Positions 59,258-64,000 of a DNA stretch of 64,000 nucleotides are shown here, in pieces. This DNA is from Macrostomum hystrix (taxonomy: Eukaryota > Platyhelminthes > Macrostomidae). Position 1 is the first letter of the stretch. Each line of letters opens with the position of its first letter. Below the pieces are notes generated by a model that worked only from the letters and a program-made list of their open reading frames with translations, did no database searches and was not told where the DNA came from. Location: the NCBI GenBank assembly GCA_950097015.1, contig CATNEN010000037.1:2695501-2759500 (forward strand), in the 5' to 3' direction. The position numbers were made by a program, and so were the translations under genes.

Positions 59258-60626
59258 TTAGAAAATTTTTACATTAAGCGAATTCCTGGACTGAGATGAG
59301 GCTGCGGTGGCACTGGAAACTGCACCGGAATTGTTCAATGAATGCGACGAACTGTCACTAATGCCGTTGTATTGCTTAGCAACAATCTTGGTGCTGGTAC
59401 TCCAATCGTGCTCCGGTTTGGGACGAAGAGAAATGGCCTGCATTACATGCAAGTGTGCCGAGGTTAGCGTCTTTTTATTTACTTTGCTATTTTTTTGACA
59501 AATTAGTAAAAAAGTTGGTAATACTATTTACAGTAGAGTGACGCATATATTGAATAAGTTTTTTAATTTCATTTAATGAGTTAACTCTTAACTGTAATAC
59601 AGGTGCCTAGAGTCAGTTTTTTCTAATCCTAAAATAATTATTAATTCCGTGATTTTTTTATAACTAAGTGCGCGACAAAGTACAAAAATGTAACGATTAA
59701 GGGAAAATTTCTATGATTCTAGAGAAAAATTAAATCTCCAGTTATAATAAACAAAGATTTTCAAATTTTACCCGTGCAGTTTGGGAGCTGCTAGTGGGGT
59801 TAATGAAGATCGTTTATAAAGATTTTTAGTTACTGACTTAGGCTGTTCTAGCAAATGGTAGAATTTTTTGTTTTTATTTCAAGCAAAAAAACACAAGGTT
59901 AAGTAGGCTAAATAAAAAACTAGACCAGTTTAAGCTCTGTCACAATGCATGCATAATGGCTTAAGAACATTTTTTAGTAGGCTGTTGTTTCATGCTGTTC
60001 AAAAAGCTTGTCTAATGCCAGCCACTCAATGGAAGTCAAGCGGTGCTACAGAAAATAAAACTAGATCTAAACGTTATTCCGCGCCAGCCAATGAGAGCCA
60101 AGCAGGGGGACGAGAAAATTTTCTATGTAATTTACATTCTAACACCAGCCAATAAGAGTTAAACAAGGGACGAGACATTTTTAAAAGTAATTCATGCTCC
60201 TGCACCAACCAATAAGCGTCACTCAGAAGAAATTAGGAACAGAAAATACGAAAGCTGAATTGAAGCAAAATCAAAGCCAATTAGACGCTCAGTCAAATGC
60301 ACTTACCACTCCGCTACCGCTGGACTCAACTTCGTACTGGCGATCTTCCACTGGCGAGGCGACTGCGGCGGGAACGGCTGCGGCAGCGGCGGAAGCGACA
60401 AAATCGACATTTCGTCCGAAGTGGCTGTCAGTAGGATGGGCAACTGACTGGCCGTCAGCTGATTGTATGCTGCCAAAGTCGATGGCGGAGTCCTGCTGCT
60501 GCTGGGCCATGTCGGAAGGTGTCTCACTGTCCAAATCGGCAATTGGTTGCTCTTGTTTTTCTTGTCGTTGCTGATGCTCAAAGCCGCCTTCGGGCGCTTC
60601 CACTGGTGAAAAAGCGCTGGGTTCCT
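59258..60626 (-). CDS. Unrecognised gene, last two coding exons (partial)
   Basis: Exons 60626-60307 and 59437-59258 (stop TAA) join in phase 0 with good donor and acceptor sites. The first begins in phase 2 after an acceptor at 60627, so at least one earlier exon lies further right, not identified here. The visible 166 residues are low in structure: acidic and Gln-rich (FEHQQRQEKQEQPIADLDSE, DMAQQQQDSAIDFG), an Ala run, then EHDWSTSTKIVAKQYNGISD and a Ser/Asn-rich end. No domain or family recognised. It is on the same strand as the LIM gene, 1.1 kb upstream; I considered that these exons belong to the LIM gene, but the clear stop and AATAAA argue against it. Confidence 0.55.
60010..60240. 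repeat. Three diverged copies of an about 60-bp repeat
   Basis: Within the intron of the unrecognised gene: CAGCCAATGAGAGCCAAGCA, CAGCCAATAAGAGTTAAACA and CAACCAATAAGCGTCACTCA. The first two are each followed by a GGGACGAGA word and then by AT-rich DNA. Each carries an inverted CCAAT box. Confidence 0.55.
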
Positions 60627-60759
60627 CTGCACATTTCAAATGGAGAAGCAAATTTATTTAGAATTATTTGGAAATAGGCCAAAAATTAAAAGCATTTGTG
60701 CATGCAAATATAAAAACGACCACAGCAATCCTTGTTTGTGAATTAAAAAAGTATCTACG

Positions 60760-61950
60760 AGAAGTGATGACCTGTCAGTAGACGGAGGCAAGTGATGGCC
60801 TGTCATTGTACTGAGGCAAGTGATGACCTGTCAGTAGACGGAGGCAAGTGATGGCCTGTCATTGTACTGAGGCAAGTGATGACCTGTCAGTAGACGGAGG
60901 CAAGTGATGACCTGTCAGTAGACGGAGGCAAGTAATGAACTATCAGTAGACTGAGGCAAGTGATGACTTGTCATTGTACTGAGGCAAGTGATGACCTGTC
61001 AGTAGACGGAGGCAAGTGATGACTTGTCATTGTACTGAGGCAAGTGATGACCTGTCATTGTACTGAGGCAAGTGATGACTTGTCATTGTACTGAGGCAAG
61101 TGATCACCTGTCAGTAGACGGAGGCAAGTGATGACCTGTCAGTAGACGGAGGCAAGTGATGACTTGTCATTGTACTGAGGCAAGTGATGACCTGTCATTG
61201 TACTGAGGCAAGTGATGACCTGTCAGTAGACGGAGGCAAGTGATGAATTGTCATTGTACTGAGGCAAGTGATGACCTGTCAGTAGACGGAGGCAAGTGAT
61301 GACTTGTCATTGTACTGAGGCAAGTGATGACCTGTCAGTAGACGGAGGCAAGTGATGACTTGTCATTGTACTGAGGCAAGTGATGACCTGTCAGTAGACG
61401 GAGGCAAGTGATGACCTGTCAGTAGACGGAGGCAAGTAATGAACTATCAGTAGACTGAGGCAAGTGATGACTTGTCATTGTACTGAGGCAAGTGATCACC
61501 TGTCAGTAGACGGAGGCAAGTGATGACCTGTCAGTAGACGGAGGCAAGTGATGACCTGTCAGTAGACGGAGGCAAGTGATGACTTGTCATTGTACTGAGG
61601 CAAGTGATGACCTGTCATTGTACTGAGGCAAGTGATGACCTGTCATTGTACTGAGGCAAGTGATGACCTGTCAGTAGACGGAGGCAAGTGATGACCTGTC
61701 ATTGTACTGAGGCAAGTGATGACCTGTCATTGTACTGAGGCAAGTGATGACCTGTCATTGTACTGAGGCAAGTGATGACCTGTCATTGTACTGAGGCAAG
61801 TGATGACCTGTCATTGTACTGAGGCAAGTGATGACCTGTCATTGTACTGAGGCAAGTGATGACCTGTCATTGTACTGAGGCAAGTGATGACCTGTCATTG
61901 TACTGAGGCAAGTGATGACCTGTCATTGTACTGAGGCAAGTGATGACCAA
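60760..61950. repeat. 28-bp minisatellite, two unit types
   Basis: About 42 copies of GAGGCAAGTGATGACCTGTC followed by either ATTGTACT or AGTAGACG. The two types alternate in complex order to about 61680, then the ATTGTACT type is uniform to the end. Confidence 0.95.
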
Positions 61951-63060
61951 TGGAATCGTCATAGAAAGATGACCGGTAATTAGACTGGCAGATGGATGAA
62001 GATGAAGACAAACTAATGGATAAAAAAGTATCAAGATAACATTGATCAGAGGCAAGTTGCAAGCAAGCTAATGGTGACTAAAATCCTAGCTGAGTCATGT
62101 GAGCAGTGCCGGCCATGTCTGGCCTGAGTATTGAATAATACGAGTGGGATTTAGCTAAAAGAGCACATCGATTTCTATGCCAAACCCGGCCTCCGTCTCC
62201 TGTCTGACTCTGAGTCTGCTAGAAATCCTCTCTTAACTCTCGGGGTCGATAGCAAAACTCGATCAGGGGAGCCGAATGTGCTCACAAAAATAAGAGAGAG
62301 AGAGAGGGGACGAACAAGATGGAGCCGGGAAAGAGAAGTGTGGAAGAAAGGGTAGAAATAAAGTCAGTACAACTGCACACGCCACCACTGTACAATTTTT
62401 GTGCACGCCGTCTGCACCCAAGCAGTTGCTATGCAAATCAGCCAGACCGACTGCTGGTGGTAGTAACAAGGAATTAAAGAAATAAAATTTAACTCAGTAG
62501 CAACCACCAGTCAATGAATAGCTGTTCATCAAAACTAAACCCGAGTTATAAGATACGAAAAGGCCAAGCAGAGAAAGCTCTGCTTTTGGCATAAAATAAT
62601 TATAAAGTCAAGTGAGACAGCGACGGAGAGAGAGAGGTGGGGTGGTCAATCTTATCTACATTCTCTCGCCCTCTCGCCCTCTTCACGGCACACATAATCA
62701 ACACCAGAGCAGTGCATGTCCAGGCTGCATGTCCAGGCTGCATGTGGGGCTTATAGTGAAGCTAAGACGAGGCGCTCTACTGAAATTTGCTGCTACATAG
62801 TGGACCCACTGCTGGTGAATAGGTACTCGTAAACACCACCATAGAGAAATAGAATTCCAAAACGCAAAGATAAGGCTAGTGTTTTTCAAATAAATTTATT
62901 TCAGTTCAAGAATTGGACACACTCTGTGACTTAAAAATGGTATTGTGAGCTGAAATTATAAAACTCGTAAGTAAGGAATTAAAATATACAGCGCTGAAGT
63001 GAAAATACTCGAGTTGACAGTGAGAATACGATATAGAAAGCCGCTATTGTGTATATGTCA
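61951..63060. other. No gene recognised
   Basis: Either intron or 5' flank of the unrecognised gene. It includes a GA-rich patch near 62290 and a short direct repeat GCATGTCCAGGCT near 62715. Short open frames have no motif. Confidence 0.4.
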
Positions 63061-64000
63061 GATACGGAGTTGTGTTTAAGTGGAATGCAGAATTGTGTTT
63101 AAGTGGAATGCAGAATTGTGTTTATGTGGAATAGAGAATTGTGTTTAAGTGGAATGGAGAATTGGGTTTATGTGGAATGCAGAATTGTGTTTATGTGGAA
63201 TGCAGAATTGGGTTTATGTGGAATGGAGAATTGTGTTTATGTGGTATGGAGAATTGTGTTTATGTGGAATGCAGAATTGTGTTTAAGTGGAATGGAGAAT
63301 TGTGTTTATGTGGAATGCAGAAATGTGTTTATGTGGAATGCAGAATTGTGTTTATGTGGAAAGCAGAATTGTGTTTATGTGGAATGCAGAATTGTGTTTA
63401 TGTGGAATGCAGAATTGTGTTTATGTGGAATGGAGAATTGTGTTGAAGTGGAATGGAGAATTGTGTTTAAGTGGAATGCAGAATTGTGTTTAAGTGGAAT
63501 GCAGAATTGTGTTGGAATGCAGAATTGTGTTGGAATGCAGAATTGTGTTTAAGTGGAATGCAGAATTGTGTTTAAGTGGAATGCAGAATTGTGTTTATGT
63601 GGAATGCAGAATTGTGTTTAAGTGGAATGCAGAATTGTGTTTAAGTGGAATGCAGAATTGTGTTTATGTGGAATGCAGAATTGTGTTTATGTGGAATGCA
63701 GAATTGTGTTTAAGTGGAATGGAGAATTGTGTTTAAGTGGAATGGAGAATTGTGTTTAAGTGGAATGCAGAATTGTGTTTATGTGGAATGGAGAATTGTG
63801 TTTAAGTGGAATGGAGAATTGTGTTTAAGTGGAATGCAGAATTGTGTTTAAGTGGAATGGAGAATTGCGTTTAAGTGGAGTGGAGAATTGTGTTTATGTG
63901 GAATGGAGAATTGTGTTTAAGTGGAATGCAGAATCGTGTTTATGTGGAATGCAGAATTGTGTTTATGTGGAATGCAGAATTGTGTTTAAGTGGAATGCAG
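63061..64000. repeat. 23-bp minisatellite, continues off the right edge
   Basis: About 41 copies of GGAATGCAGAATTGTGTTTA+AGT with variants TGGAGAATTG and TTTATGT. Open frames through it are by-products. Confidence 0.95.

Noticed and set aside
63103-63736. Cys/Trp-rich repeat frames (CVYVECRI...)
   Set aside because: Caused by the 23-bp array; several frames open at once.

Overview
This is a metazoan nuclear window. It has spliced genes with short GC-rich exons, GT-AG introns, AATAAA signals, a tRNA-derived SINE, a mariner, a hAT-type MITE and a full-length non-LTR retrotransposon. About 25 kb (roughly 40%) is minisatellite DNA in some two dozen arrays, most with their own unit. The gene set (SCYL2, DCX-EMAP, PPP1R3, 7B2, an EPLIN-type LIM protein) is bilaterian. 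Minisatellite-stuffed introns would suit a free-living flatworm such as Macrostomum, but that is my inference and the sequence does not prove it.

Layout. 0-2.1 kb: first two coding exons of a SCYL2-like pseudokinase (minus, runs off the left edge). 4.0-5.2 kb: dead mariner with both TIRs and a TA duplication. 6.2-8.6 kb: three-exon ankyrin-like gene (plus). 9.8-16.0 kb: complete 12-exon DCX-EMAP gene (minus; two doublecortin domains, HELP motif, WD40 propellers). 20.8-21.7 kb: intronless PPP1R3-type glycogen-targeting subunit (minus). 22.4-22.8 kb: hAT MITE carrying its own minisatellite. 25.5-32.65 kb: 7.2 kb array of a 22-bp unit with higher-order structure. 32.9-33.2 kb: candidate amidated neuropeptide precursor (minus). 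36.4-42.7 kb: 6.3 kb non-LTR retrotransposon with a 12-bp target-site duplication, ORF1, ORF2 (endonuclease, RT, RNase H) and 98-bp tandem 5' units. 43.3-44.9 kb: 7B2/secretogranin V (minus). 47.6-58.1 kb: nine-exon EPLIN-like LIM gene (minus) whose introns are mostly tandem arrays. 59.3-60.6 kb: last two exons of an unrecognised gene (minus). 60.8-62 and 63-64 kb: further arrays.

Functional themes. SCYL2 is a clathrin/endosome trafficking protein. DCX-EMAP binds microtubules (mechanosensory cilia in flies). The LIM protein is probably an actin binder. 7B2 and the neuropeptide candidate both belong to the regulated secretory pathway. No operon-like link between genes is visible.

Main points for a second look: a duplicated inhibitory-peptide motif in 7B2; the 38-residue RY-amide candidate; a SCYL2 5' splice site that is the first unit of a tandem array, giving a ladder of decoy donors; 37-unit and about 53-unit higher-order repeats; and six places where an otherwise conserved reading frame needs exactly one base skipped, always +1, which points to assembly insertions unless RNA shows otherwise. 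I found no clearly new multi-gene system.
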